Source of the DNA: Clostridia bacterium
Lineage (GTDB): Bacteria > Bacillota > Clostridia > TANB77 > UBA1234
DNA: 64,000 bases
Assembly (NCBI GenBank): GCA_900765095.1
Contig: CAAFRB010000058.1
Location: forward strand, 1-64,000
Direction of reading: 5' to 3'
This document shows, one piece after another, positions 44,576 through 52,378 of the stretch. Position 1 is the first letter of the stretch; the number at the start of each line of letters is the position of its first letter. The position numbers and the translations under genes are program-made. The notes under the pieces were generated by a model, which saw only the letters and a program-made list of their open reading frames with translations, was not told the DNA's origin and did not search any database.

Positions 44576-44581
44576 AGAAGC

Positions 44582-44613
44582 AAAAAGACTGAAAATCCTC
44601 AATTTTCAGTCTT
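44582..44613 (-). terminator. galE intrinsic terminator
   Basis: On the minus strand, AAGACTGAAAAT-TGAGG-ATTTTCAGTCTT (perfect 12 bp) followed by TTTGC. The stem is an alpha-module hairpin of the repeat family. Confidence 0.8.
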
Positions 44614-44672
44614 TCTTATATCTTATATAAAAACAACCTATTTAAATAATATTATCTTTGTATATTATCCTT

Positions 44673-45692
44673 TTATTTATCTTGAGACTTTAATTGAACT
44701 GAATAATTTTGCCATCTCCATGAATCTTTACACATCTGTTCAAGAGTTTTTTCAGCTCTCCATCCCAATACTGCTTCAGCCTTTGACGCATCAGCATAAC
44801 ATTCATCTATATCACCTGGTCTTCTTCCAACTATTTGATATGGAACTTTAACCATATTAGCTTTTTCAAACGCTTTCACAATATCAATTACGCTGTATCC
44901 ATTTCCCGTACCTAGATTAAATATATCAACACCTCTATTTTTAGTAGAATATTCAATAGCCTTTACGTGACCCTTTGCTAAATCTACAACATGTATATAA
45001 TCTCTAACGCCAGTACCATCCTTAGTATTATAATCATTTCCATATATACTAAGTAAAGGAAGTTTTCCAGTAGCAACTTGAGTTATATATGGCATTAAAT
45101 TATTAGGAATCCCATTTGGATCTCCCCCTATCAAGCCACTTTCATGTGCACCAATCGGATTGAAATACCTAAGTATTACAACAGACATTTGAGGATTTGC
45201 TCTTGCAACATCTTTCAATATTTGTTCATTCATATACTTAGTCCATCCATAAGGATTAGTGCAAGAAGTTGGCATATCTTCTCTTAATGGCACTTCCTTT
45301 GGTACGCCATATACTGTAGCTGATGAACTGAACACTATATTATTAACTCCGTATTTCTTCATAACCTCTAATAAAACAAGTGTACTGTCAATATTGTTTT
45401 TATAGTATTTAAGTGGTATCGAACAAGACTCTCCTACTGCCTTTAATCCTGCAAAGTGAATTACTGCATCTATGTCCTCTTTGCTAAACAACTCATCAAC
45501 TGCATTATAGTCAGTAAAATCAACGTTATAAGTAGGTATCTTTTTGCTCACAATCTTTTCTATTCTTCTTATTACATCCTCACTACTATTAGAATAATTG
45601 TCAGCTATTACAACATCATCCCCTGCATTAACTAACTCAACAGCCGTATGTGAACCTATGTACCCTGCACCACCTGTTAATAAAACCTTCAT
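44673..45692 (-). CDS. galE: UDP-glucose 4-epimerase
   Basis: A 339-residue short-chain dehydrogenase. The NAD motif LLTGGAGYIGSHTAVEL is near residues 4-20, and the catalytic Ser and YxxxK are in SSSATVYG and NPYGWTKYMNEQIL. It interconverts UDP-glucose and UDP-galactose for surface polymers. The start at 45692 follows GGATGGAGGTTTTT. Monocistronic. Confidence 0.97.
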   Translation of the reverse strand: MKVLLTGGAGYIGSHTAVELVNAGDDVVIADNYSNSSEDVIRRIEKIVSKKIPTYNVDFTDYNAVDELFSKEDIDAVIHFAGLKAVGESCSIPLKYYKNNIDSTLVLLEVMKKYGVNNIVFSSSATVYGVPKEVPLREDMPTSCTNPYGWTKYMNEQILKDVARANPQMSVVILRYFNPIGAHESGLIGGDPNGIPNNLMPYITQVATGKLPLLSIYGNDYNTKDGTGVRDYIHVVDLAKGHVKAIEYSTKNRGVDIFNLGTGNGYSVIDIVKAFEKANMVKVPYQIVGRRPGDIDECYADASKAEAVLGWRAEKTLEQMCKDSWRWQNYSVQLKSQDK

Positions 45693-45739
45693 AAAAACCT
45701 CCATCCATCACTAAATAAATGTTATACTTTTAGCGATAT

Positions 45740-46681
45740 TTATTTTTCTAGCAATGGAACTTGTAACATTTCCATTCTATATCTACCAGTTTCAGCATCT
45801 TGTTTAAAAGCAATTAAAGTTTTATCAATTTCAGGTTCCAATTGTCTTAAATCTGTAGAATAGTAAATCTCGATTCCTTTAAGCTCAACTTTAACCTTTT
45901 TCACAGCTTTGAATATCTCTATTAGGTGTTCATCATCTTCTCCAATTACAACCAATTGTGGCTTCTTATCAAATCCGCAATCTTTTCCTTGGAAATTATC
46001 ATAGAACTCCTCGTACAATTTCATTTTTTCCATGAATTTTTCTTCCCAACCAGGATTTCTTCTTACAACTTCAAAAATAAAGTCTATTTTAATATCATTT
46101 TTTACTAAAGTAACTTGTCCACCAGATGGTTGGAACTTAATATTTTGCCTTTTAGCAAACATTAATGGATTAAGTACAAATCCTTTATAGGCTCCTACTT
46201 TTTGCATATACGCCATGATTACTTGGTTACCAGCTAGTCTTCTTTTTAACATATACACTGGTTTAGTATTATCTGTTGGTTGCCAAGTTGTTTTTATTTG
46301 TCTTGAATTCAATAGATATTTACCTATCTTATCTAAACAATATACTCTGTATATTCCCTTTCCCTCGTCGCTCGAAAAATAATACCTAGTTATTATTTTA
46401 CTCTTAATCATATCTTCTAATTTCTTATTTAGTTTATCTTGGGATTTAATATCAATCCCCTTTTTGCTTAGCATTTGATATATTTGTCTTGAAGTTATAA
46501 ACTCAAAATCATTTATAATTTCAAGAATTTGAAAGTGTACTTCATTGATATATCCTTTATCAATCTTGAAAACTACTTGATCGATAGAAGCATATCCATC
46601 CTTTCCATCAAAAACTTTAATTTCGTTTTCCCTCATCGCAAATGGCGACTTAGGTGCTTTAATAGCATTGTCCTCTACCAT
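45740..46681 (-). CDS. Winged-helix protein resembling replication-relaxation (Replic_Relax) family
   Basis: A 313-residue soluble protein. The N-terminal part looks like a winged helix (ILEIINDFEFITSRQIYQML, LEDMIKSKIITRYYF, YRVYCLDKIGKYLL). The C-terminal half (WEEKFMEKMKLYEEFYDNF, KPQLVVIGEDDEHLIEIFKA) resembles the nuclease-like half of Replic_Relax proteins. These often occur with TraG-type ATPases on plasmids and integrated elements. Here the pair is separated by galE. Identification is by pattern and context only. Confidence 0.55.
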   Translation of the reverse strand: MVEDNAIKAPKSPFAMRENEIKVFDGKDGYASIDQVVFKIDKGYINEVHFQILEIINDFEFITSRQIYQMLSKKGIDIKSQDKLNKKLEDMIKSKIITRYYFSSDEGKGIYRVYCLDKIGKYLLNSRQIKTTWQPTDNTKPVYMLKRRLAGNQVIMAYMQKVGAYKGFVLNPLMFAKRQNIKFQPSGGQVTLVKNDIKIDFIFEVVRRNPGWEEKFMEKMKLYEEFYDNFQGKDCGFDKKPQLVVIGEDDEHLIEIFKAVKKVKVELKGIEIYYSTDLRQLEPEIDKTLIAFKQDAETGRYRMEMLQVPLLEK

Positions 46682-46713
46682 TATTTTTTCCTCCTTAATA
46701 AAGTTTGAAATTA

Positions 46714-47187
46714 CTATAGAATTTCTAATTTAATTTTTTTGTTTTCTGGTGAAATCTTTTTCACAATAACCCTTACTTTATCTCCATAAGAAATACCAGA
46801 TTTATAATTTGCCAAGCCAACTACATTAGGCTTAACTTCAACAAAAATACTGTTTTCATGGTGTTTTTTAGCAACACCAAGTATCATATCTCCTTCTTTA
46901 AAATCTATATTTTTGTCATTCCACGGATCCAATAAATCTTTATAAGTCAAAGATAATTTTCCTGTATTTTTATCATAACTTTTTACTGCAACATTTATAG
47001 TATCACCGATTATAAATTCTTCAATTGGATAATCTCCTTTTATGTACGAAACATCCTCTCTATGTATTAACCCAATTTGCGAATTAGGCAATTTTACGAA
47101 TATTCCAAACTGAGTTATACTTTCTATTTTACCAGTAAGAATATCCCCTTTTCTTAATGTTTCAAAATTTAAAATCTTTTTCTTCAT
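46714..47187 (-). CDS. S1-domain RNA-binding protein
   Basis: A 157-residue protein with two S1 domains: KGDILTGKIESITQFGIFVKL with GLIHREDVSYI (residues 10-70) and EGDMILGVAKKHHENSIFVEV (80-150). Similar small proteins bind mRNA or the 30S subunit. The ATG at 47187 overlaps by ATGA the stop of a 5-codon frame (MKQKI) that has the strong AAAGGGG site, so initiation may be by coupling. A TTG at 47214 is an alternative start but has no binding site. Confidence 0.75.
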   Translation of the reverse strand: MKKKILNFETLRKGDILTGKIESITQFGIFVKLPNSQIGLIHREDVSYIKGDYPIEEFIIGDTINVAVKSYDKNTGKLSLTYKDLLDPWNDKNIDFKEGDMILGVAKKHHENSIFVEVKPNVVGLANYKSGISYGDKVRVIVKKISPENKKIKLEIL

Positions 47188-47292
47188 ATCTTTTGTTTCA
47201 TGAACCCCTTTCAAAAATAGTGGTGCCGTTCATACAAAGATATTATACAACAATATAAAAATATTATCAAGGCTGGATTAATAATAAGAGGT

Positions 47293-47462
47293 TGCAAGAA
47301 AGAATAAAAATCTTCGATTTTCATTTTTTCGACCGTCGAGAGTTTTTCGACTGAAAAGGAGAAAATCTCTCGCATAAATTAAAGTTTTTTATGCAATGCA
47401 ATAGGAAAGATAATTAATACATAAAAGGTTTCAAATTTGTTATGCTCCTATTGTATAAAAAA
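47293..47462 (+). repeat. Intergenic repeat, copy G (full length)
   Basis: All modules present: alpha (AAGAAAGAATAAAAATC ... GATTTTCATTTTTTC), beta (TCGAGAGTTTTTCGACTG ... GAAAATCTCTCG), linker CATAAATTAAAG and gamma (TGCAATAGGAAAGATAATTA ... GCTCCTATTGTATAAAAAA). A short ATGCA duplication lies in the left gamma arm. The right end is the T-tract of the rplQ terminator. Confidence 0.9.
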
Positions 47463-47486
47463 GACACTCTCCCTTAAGAAAGTGCC
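47455..47486 (-). terminator. rplQ intrinsic terminator (end of the alpha operon)
   Basis: On the minus strand, GGCACTTTC pairs with GAGAGTGTC (9 bp, wobbles) and is followed by six Ts that belong to repeat copy G. Confidence 0.8.
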
Positions 47487-47517
47487 TAATATATAATACT
47501 TTATTTATAGCTTATGC

Positions 47518-48042
47518 TTAAACTAATTGTAGGATAACAGTTTCAGCTGCGTCGCCTCTTCTTTTTCCTAACTTAACGATTCTTGTGTATCCACCTTTTT
47601 GGTCAGCATATTTTTCAGCTATTTCTCCAAATAATTTCCCTGGTAAATCAACATTATTACCGTCTTGATCTTTTACTTTATTGATGTTAGCCATAATTTT
47701 TCTTCTTGCAGCAAGTTTAGATGGTTTGTCCTTCTTAACTTCTACTTTAACATCTTCTCTAACAACTTTTTGGAACTTCTTACCGTTTTTGCTTGTAACT
47801 TCTTCAGTAACTTTATTTCCTTTTTCATCTACTTTTGCTTTAGAAACTGTTTTTTCAACTGTTTCAAAGTTATCTTTTTCTCTAATGGCAAGAGAAATCA
47901 AGCTATCAACTATACTCTTAACTTCTTTAGCTTTTGCATCAGTAGTTTCGATTTGTCCATGCAAAATAACACTAGTTGTTAGGTTCTTTAGCATAGCAAC
48001 TCTATGATCAGCAGTTCTTCCTAACTTTCTATTTTCTGCCAC
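47518..48042 (-). CDS. rplQ: 50S ribosomal protein L17 with internal insertion
   Basis: A 174-residue L17, about 50 longer than the usual 115-125. Both ends are standard (RKLGRTADHRVAMLKNLTTS; GGYTRIVKLGKRRGDAAETV). The extra segment (about 57-108, KDNFETVEKTVSKAKVDEKG and onward) sits where the short GKRGDLH loop normally lies. Similar insertions occur in other Clostridia. GTG start after GGAAGGGTGAAATAAA. Last gene of the alpha operon. Confidence 0.97.
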   Translation of the reverse strand: MAENRKLGRTADHRVAMLKNLTTSVILHGQIETTDAKAKEVKSIVDSLISLAIREKDNFETVEKTVSKAKVDEKGNKVTEEVTSKNGKKFQKVVREDVKVEVKKDKPSKLAARRKIMANINKVKDQDGNNVDLPGKLFGEIAEKYADQKGGYTRIVKLGKRRGDAAETVILQLV

Positions 48043-48067
48043 TTTATTTCACCCTTCCTTAATAGTT

Positions 48068-49015
48068 CTATTCTTCACTAGGCATAAAATCTAATCCTAA
48101 AGAATGAAGTTTATTTGTTACTTCTTCTAGTGATTTTCTACCTAAATTTCTAACTTTCATCATTTCTTCTTCTGTCTTATTAGTTAAATCTTCAACATTA
48201 ATAATTCCAGCTCTTTTTAAACAATTATATGATCTTACAGATAAATCAAGTTCTTCAATAGTTGTTTCAAGTACTTTTTCTTTCTTAGATTCTTCTTTTT
48301 CAACCATTATTTCTGTGTTCTTTGTAGCTTCAGATAAATCTATGAATAATGCTAAATGCTCATTCATAACTTTAGCTGCTAAGCTCAAAGCTTCATCTGG
48401 AAGTAAACTTCCGTCTGTCCACAACTCTATTGTTAACTTATCATAGTCTGTAATTTGACCAACTCTTGTATTCTCAACATAGAAATTTACTTTTTTAACT
48501 GGAGTATAAATAGAATCAATAGCAATAACTCCTATAGGTTGATCAGGGTTCTTATTTTTAACTGAAGGATTATAACCTCTACCACGGTTAGCTGTAAGCT
48601 CCATGTGCAAGCTACCACCTTCTGAAATAGTTGCTATATGTAAATCGGGATTCAAAATCTCAACGTTTGCATCGCCTTTGATATCTCCGGCTGTTACTTC
48701 ACCCTCACCATCAACGTCAATTTTCAATGACTTTTCTTCATTATCAAAAATCTTTAACCTGACATTCTTTAAATTAAGTATTATTTCTACAACGTCCTCA
48801 ACGATTCCAGGAATTGTTGAAAACTCGTGTTGTATTCCATCAATCTTAATACTAGTTATTGCAGCACCAGGCAATGATGATAACAAAATTCTGCGAAGTG
48901 AATTACCAAGTGTAATTCCATAACCTCTCTCTAAAGGTTCGCATACAAATTTTGCATACATGTTATCATTGTCCAATTTTAAACATTCGATTCTTGGCTT
49001 TTCGAATTCTATCAT
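48068..49015 (-). CDS. rpoA: DNA-directed RNA polymerase subunit alpha
   Basis: A 315-residue alpha subunit. The N-terminal dimerisation domain has EPLERGYGITLGNSLRRILL near 28-47, and the C-terminal domain has LDLSVRSYNCLKRAGI and LGRKSLEEVTNKL for UP-element and regulator contact. In the usual place between rpsD and rplQ. Confidence 0.99.
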   Translation of the reverse strand: MIEFEKPRIECLKLDNDNMYAKFVCEPLERGYGITLGNSLRRILLSSLPGAAITSIKIDGIQHEFSTIPGIVEDVVEIILNLKNVRLKIFDNEEKSLKIDVDGEGEVTAGDIKGDANVEILNPDLHIATISEGGSLHMELTANRGRGYNPSVKNKNPDQPIGVIAIDSIYTPVKKVNFYVENTRVGQITDYDKLTIELWTDGSLLPDEALSLAAKVMNEHLALFIDLSEATKNTEIMVEKEESKKEKVLETTIEELDLSVRSYNCLKRAGIINVEDLTNKTEEEMMKVRNLGRKSLEEVTNKLHSLGLDFMPSEE

Positions 49016-49056
49016 TCTTTACCCTCCTAAATATTATTTATATTTTTTAATTATTT

Positions 49057-49686
49057 CTATTTAGAATACAATTCAACAATCAAATGCTCTTGAACTGGTA
49101 AGTCTATTTCTTCTCTTGTTGGAAGAGCTACTATCTTTCCTGTTTTGTCAGCTAAGTTAGATTCTAACCAAGTTGGAACTGGTCTACCATTTTCGTTAGC
49201 TTCAACTATTTGTTTAAATATCTCACTATTCGCACTTGATTCTCTTACTTTTATTACATCTCCAACTTTTGTTAAGTATGATGGAATATTTACTTTTACT
49301 CCATTTACTTCAAAATGACCATGTCTAACTAATTGTCTAGCTTGTGATCTAGATGTAGCAAGACCTAATCTATAAACTACATTGTCTAATCTACTTTCAA
49401 GAATTTGAAGTAATCTAGTACCTGTAACTTCTTTAGATCTAGCTGCCTCCTCAAAATATTTTCTAAATTGTGACTCTAAAACGCCATAAAACGATTTAGC
49501 TTTTTGTTTTTCTCTTAATTGTACGCCATATTCAGATTGTTTCTTTCTCTTTTGTCCATGTTGTCCTGGCGCGTATGCTCTTCTTGTTAAAGCACACTTG
49601 TCAGTATAACATCTTGAACCTTTAAGAAACAATTTTTCGCCTTCTCTACGGCAAATACGGCATGACTCTCCTGTATATCTTGCCAT
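49057..49686 (-). CDS. rpsD: 30S ribosomal protein S4
   Basis: A 209-residue S4. A zinc-type N terminus (CRICRREG ... CYTDKC) is followed by the S4 RNA-binding domain (LESRLDNVVYRLGLATSRSQ). 16S rRNA assembly initiator and, in many bacteria, a translational repressor of its own operon. Confidence 0.98.
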   Translation of the reverse strand: MARYTGESCRICRREGEKLFLKGSRCYTDKCALTRRAYAPGQHGQKRKKQSEYGVQLREKQKAKSFYGVLESQFRKYFEEAARSKEVTGTRLLQILESRLDNVVYRLGLATSRSQARQLVRHGHFEVNGVKVNIPSYLTKVGDVIKVRESSANSEIFKQIVEANENGRPVPTWLESNLADKTGKIVALPTREEIDLPVQEHLIVELYSK

Positions 49687-49730
49687 TTATTTATTCATCC
49701 TTTCTAAAATTAATTTCTCAAACTATTCGA

Positions 49731-50135
49731 CTATACTCTTCTTCTCTTTGGTGGTCTACAACCATTGTGAGGAATTGGAGTAACATCTTTTATCATACTG
49801 ATCTCAAGTCCTGCTGTTTGAAGAGCACGAATTGCTGCTTCTCTACCAGCACCTGGACCTTTTACAAATACTTCTACTGATTTTAATCCATGCTCCATAG
49901 CTGCTTTTGCTGCTGTTTCAGCAGTTAATTGTGATGCGTAAGGAGTGCTCTTTCTTGAACCTTTGAATCCCATTTCTCCAGAACTTGCCCAAGAAATTGC
50001 ATTTCCTTGTACATCTGTAATTGTAACTATTGTGTTATTGAAACTAGAGTGAATATGAGCTTGACCTTTTTCAATGTTTTTACGCTCTTTTCTTCTTCTA
50101 GTTGTTGTTGCTTTTTTAGCTTGTACCTTAGCCAC
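49731..50135 (-). CDS. rpsK: 30S ribosomal protein S11
   Basis: A 134-residue S11 (HIHSSFNNTIVTITDVQGN, VTPIPHNGCRPPKRRRV), part of the 30S platform. GTG start after AAGGAGGGTGAAATATA. Confidence 0.98.
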   Translation of the reverse strand: MAKVQAKKATTTRRRKERKNIEKGQAHIHSSFNNTIVTITDVQGNAISWASSGEMGFKGSRKSTPYASQLTAETAAKAAMEHGLKSVEVFVKGPGAGREAAIRALQTAGLEISMIKDVTPIPHNGCRPPKRRRV

Positions 50136-50150
50136 TATATTTCACCCTCC

Positions 50151-50528
50151 TTATTTCTTCTTATTAGCTACTAGTTTTCTTGGACCTTTTCTTGTTCTAG
50201 CATTAGTTTTTGTTCTTTGTCCTCTAACTGGTAAGTTCTTTGAGTGTCTTATACCTCTATAGCATCTGATTTCCATTAATTCCTTAATGTTCATTGCTAT
50301 ATCTCTTCTCAAATCACCTTCTACCTTGTGACTTTCGCCATCTTTATCTATAACTTCTCTTATTTTAATAACTTCATCCTCTGTTAAATCCTTAACTCTA
50401 GTATCTGGATTTATTCCAGCTTTTTTTAAAATTTCGTTAGATCTTGTTCTTCCTATACCATAGATATATGTCAAGCCGATTTCAACTCTTTTTTCTCTTG
50501 GTAAGTCAACTCCTGCAATACGAGCCAT
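50151..50528 (-). CDS. rpsM: 30S ribosomal protein S13
   Basis: A 125-residue S13 (MARIAGVDLPREKRVEIGLT, GIRHSKNLPVRGQRTKTNAR), in the 30S head at the subunit bridge. ATG after TGGAGGTGTATTTTTTAA. Preceded by a structured 157-nt spacer. Confidence 0.98.
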   Translation of the reverse strand: MARIAGVDLPREKRVEIGLTYIYGIGRTRSNEILKKAGINPDTRVKDLTEDEVIKIREVIDKDGESHKVEGDLRRDIAMNIKELMEIRCYRGIRHSKNLPVRGQRTKTNARTRKGPRKLVANKKK

Positions 50529-50615
50529 TTAAAAAATACACCTCCATAAAATCTTTACATATAAATATTTTTTGCTATACCTTTTGCTTAGTGACATAAG
50601 CAGTTGATTTATCTA

Positions 50616-50664
50616 AATATTAAAAAGAATCCTTTTAACAGGACAGCCGCTCCCTTTTAATATT
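50616..50664 (-). promoter_or_regulatory. Hairpin in the rpmJ-rpsM spacer
   Basis: On the minus strand, AATATTAAAAG and CTTTTTAATATT pair with one bulge around GGGAGCGGCTGTCC ... GGA. It lies in the 157-nt untranslated spacer (50529-50685) before rpsM, where the alpha operon leader of other bacteria binds S4. No T-tract follows, so not a terminator. Confidence 0.4.
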
Positions 50665-50685
50665 TATATACTAAACTACAAATTA

Positions 50686-50799
50686 TTAGCCTTGACGTTG
50701 TTTATGCTTTGGGTTTTCGCATATTACTCTTACAACACCTTTTCTTTTGATGATTTTGCATTTGTCGCAAATCTTCTTTGCTGATGGTCTTACTTTCAT
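50686..50799 (-). CDS. rpmJ: 50S ribosomal protein L36
   Basis: A 37-residue L36 (MKVRPSAKKICDKCKIIKRK ... CENPKHKQRQG) with the zinc set C11, C14, C27, H32. It lies between infA and rpsM as usual. GGAGGGAAGAAA precedes the ATG. Confidence 0.97.
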   Translation of the reverse strand: MKVRPSAKKICDKCKIIKRKGVVRVICENPKHKQRQG

Positions 50800-50875
50800 T
50801 TTCTTCCCTCCTAACATAAGCCAGTATTATATATTATATAATTATCTTCCTTTAAAAGGAAGTGCCGCGCAAACT

Positions 50876-51094
50876 TTACTTTGCCCTCCAAGTTATTCTT
50901 CCACGATTTAAATCGTAAGGTGAAAGTTCTAATTTTACCTTATCACCCGGAAGTATTCTTATAAAGTTCATCCTAAGTTTTCCAGATATGTGTGCATGTA
51001 ATCTATGACCATTTTCTAGTTCAACTATGAACTCAGTATTTGGTAATGCCTCAACAACAGTACCTTCAACTTCAATAATATCTTCTTTAGACAT
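50876..51094 (-). CDS. infA: Translation initiation factor IF-1
   Basis: A 72-residue OB-fold IF-1 (MSKEDIIEVEGTVVEALPNT, GHRLHAHISGKLRMNFIRI), which blocks the ribosomal A site during initiation. It begins 12 bp after the KOW-protein stop. Confidence 0.98.
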   Translation of the reverse strand: MSKEDIIEVEGTVVEALPNTEFIVELENGHRLHAHISGKLRMNFIRILPGDKVKLELSPYDLNRGRITWRAK

Positions 51095-51106
51095 ATTAAC
51101 CTCCTA

Positions 51107-51371
51107 CTACTTTTTAAGAATTTCTTTTAGAGCTTTTTTTATATCTTGATTTGAAATCTTATTTTTGTTCTTTACTTTTTCAGCAATAACATCAGAATAG
51201 AACTCTGTAACTTCTACATGTTTTATCTTTTTCTTTTTGGGATTTTCTATCTTTCTAAGACTTCCATCACACAGATATACGTATTCATCATTCGCATCAA
51301 TCACAATCAAATACATTCCCTTGTCGCGTCCCATTATTGAATTAACAACGCTTCCAACTTGTATTCCGCAA
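51107..51371 (-). CDS. KOW-domain (L14e-like) RNA-binding protein with CGG as second codon
   Basis: An 87-residue protein of the KOW/L14e-like family that commonly sits between map and infA in Clostridia. The conserved N terminus is QVGSVVNSIMGRDKG, followed by YLIVIDANDEYVYLCDG and a lysine-rich end. In its frame there is no ATG, GTG or TTG before GGA-ATA-CAA-GTT. The only plausible start is TTG at 51371, directly followed by CGG. Skipping the C gives M-GIQVGSVV. Starting at the in-frame ATG at 51334 would delete half of the KOW motif. Confidence 0.7.
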
Positions 51372-51463
51372 TTTTATATCTACCTTTCTTTGTTAGGGCT
51401 CATAAAAAGCCACTTTCTAACTCAATAAGTATACAACGAAACTAGCTATATGTCAACCTTTTT

Positions 51464-52228
51464 TTAAAGAGTTGTCAAAATTTCAGCACCATTTTTAGTT
51501 ATCACAATTGTGTTCTCATAATGTGCTGACAATTTTCCGTCTTTTGTTAAAACAGTCCAGCCATCTGGTTCTGTTATGATATCATAAGACCCTTCATTTA
51601 TCATGGGTTCAACAGCAATAACCATGCCAGCTTCTAGCCTTGGACCTCTTCCACTTCTTCCATAGTTTGGCACACCTGGATCTTCGTGCATATCTCTACC
51701 TATTCCATGTCCTTGATATTCTCTAACTACTGAAAAGCCATTTTTTTCCACGTATTCTTGAATAGCATGAGATATATCCGATATCCTATTTCCTGGTTTA
51801 GCATATTTAATGCCTTCATAGAAGCTTTCTTTTGCAACTTCAATCAATCTCTGTGCTACCTCAGAACCTTCACCAACAACATAACACCTTGTTGCATCTC
51901 CAAAATATCCATCTTTGTCTGCAACTAAATCGACGCAAACTAAATCGCCATCTTTTATAACTCTATTGCCAGGTATTCCATGAATTACCTCGTCATTTAC
52001 AGATATGCAACTTGCTGCAGGAAATGGATTCTTATATCCTTTTGGATAGCCCTTGCAAGATGGATTAGCTCCATTTTCTCTAAACACTCTTTCTGTAATA
52101 TCATCTATATCTTTTGTTGTCATACCAGCCCTTAAACTTTTTCCTATTTCTTCATGGGCTTTGGCAACAATTCTTGAAGCCTCTCTAATTTTTGCAATCT
52201 CTTTTTCAGAATAAATATTTATCATCAT
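51464..52228 (-). CDS. map: Methionine aminopeptidase type I
   Basis: A 254-residue MetAP. Metal ligands are visible in VDLVADKDGYFGDATR, GHGIGRDMHEDP, AVEPMINEGS and HYENTIVI. Removes the initiator Met from nascent proteins. Usually directly after adk; here thyX and a terminator lie between. Start after GAGGGATA. Confidence 0.97.
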   Translation of the reverse strand: MMINIYSEKEIAKIREASRIVAKAHEEIGKSLRAGMTTKDIDDITERVFRENGANPSCKGYPKGYKNPFPAASCISVNDEVIHGIPGNRVIKDGDLVCVDLVADKDGYFGDATRCYVVGEGSEVAQRLIEVAKESFYEGIKYAKPGNRISDISHAIQEYVEKNGFSVVREYQGHGIGRDMHEDPGVPNYGRSGRGPRLEAGMVIAVEPMINEGSYDIITEPDGWTVLTKDGKLSAHYENTIVITKNGAEILTTL

Positions 52229-52314
52229 TATCCCTCTTTCTTTCTATCATTTAAGAACCAAAACATTGATTCCAAGCGTAATCGCTAACGCTCATTATAC
52301 CCTATTTTTTACAT

Positions 52315-52346
52315 AAAAGCAAGGTGGGAAACATAAGTTTCCCACC
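52315..52346 (-). terminator. thyX intrinsic terminator
   Basis: On the minus strand, GGTGGGAAAC-TTAT-GTTTCCCACC (perfect 10 bp) followed by TTGCTTTT. Confidence 0.85.
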
Positions 52347-52378
52347 CCCCAAAATAGTAAAAATTGTAAAAGCTATAC

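Noticed and set aside
44673..47187. An integrated mobile element around the TraG-like and Replic_Relax-like genes
   Set aside because: No integrase, relaxase, att repeats or composition shift is visible, and galE lies between them.
1..47462. The dispersed repeats as a CRISPR array
   Set aside because: Copies are kilobases apart, hairpin-rich and vary in module content; there are no regular spacers and no cas genes.
47518..48042. The L17 insertion as a unique feature
   Set aside because: Comparable insertions at this loop occur in other Clostridia, so it is only a lineage marker.
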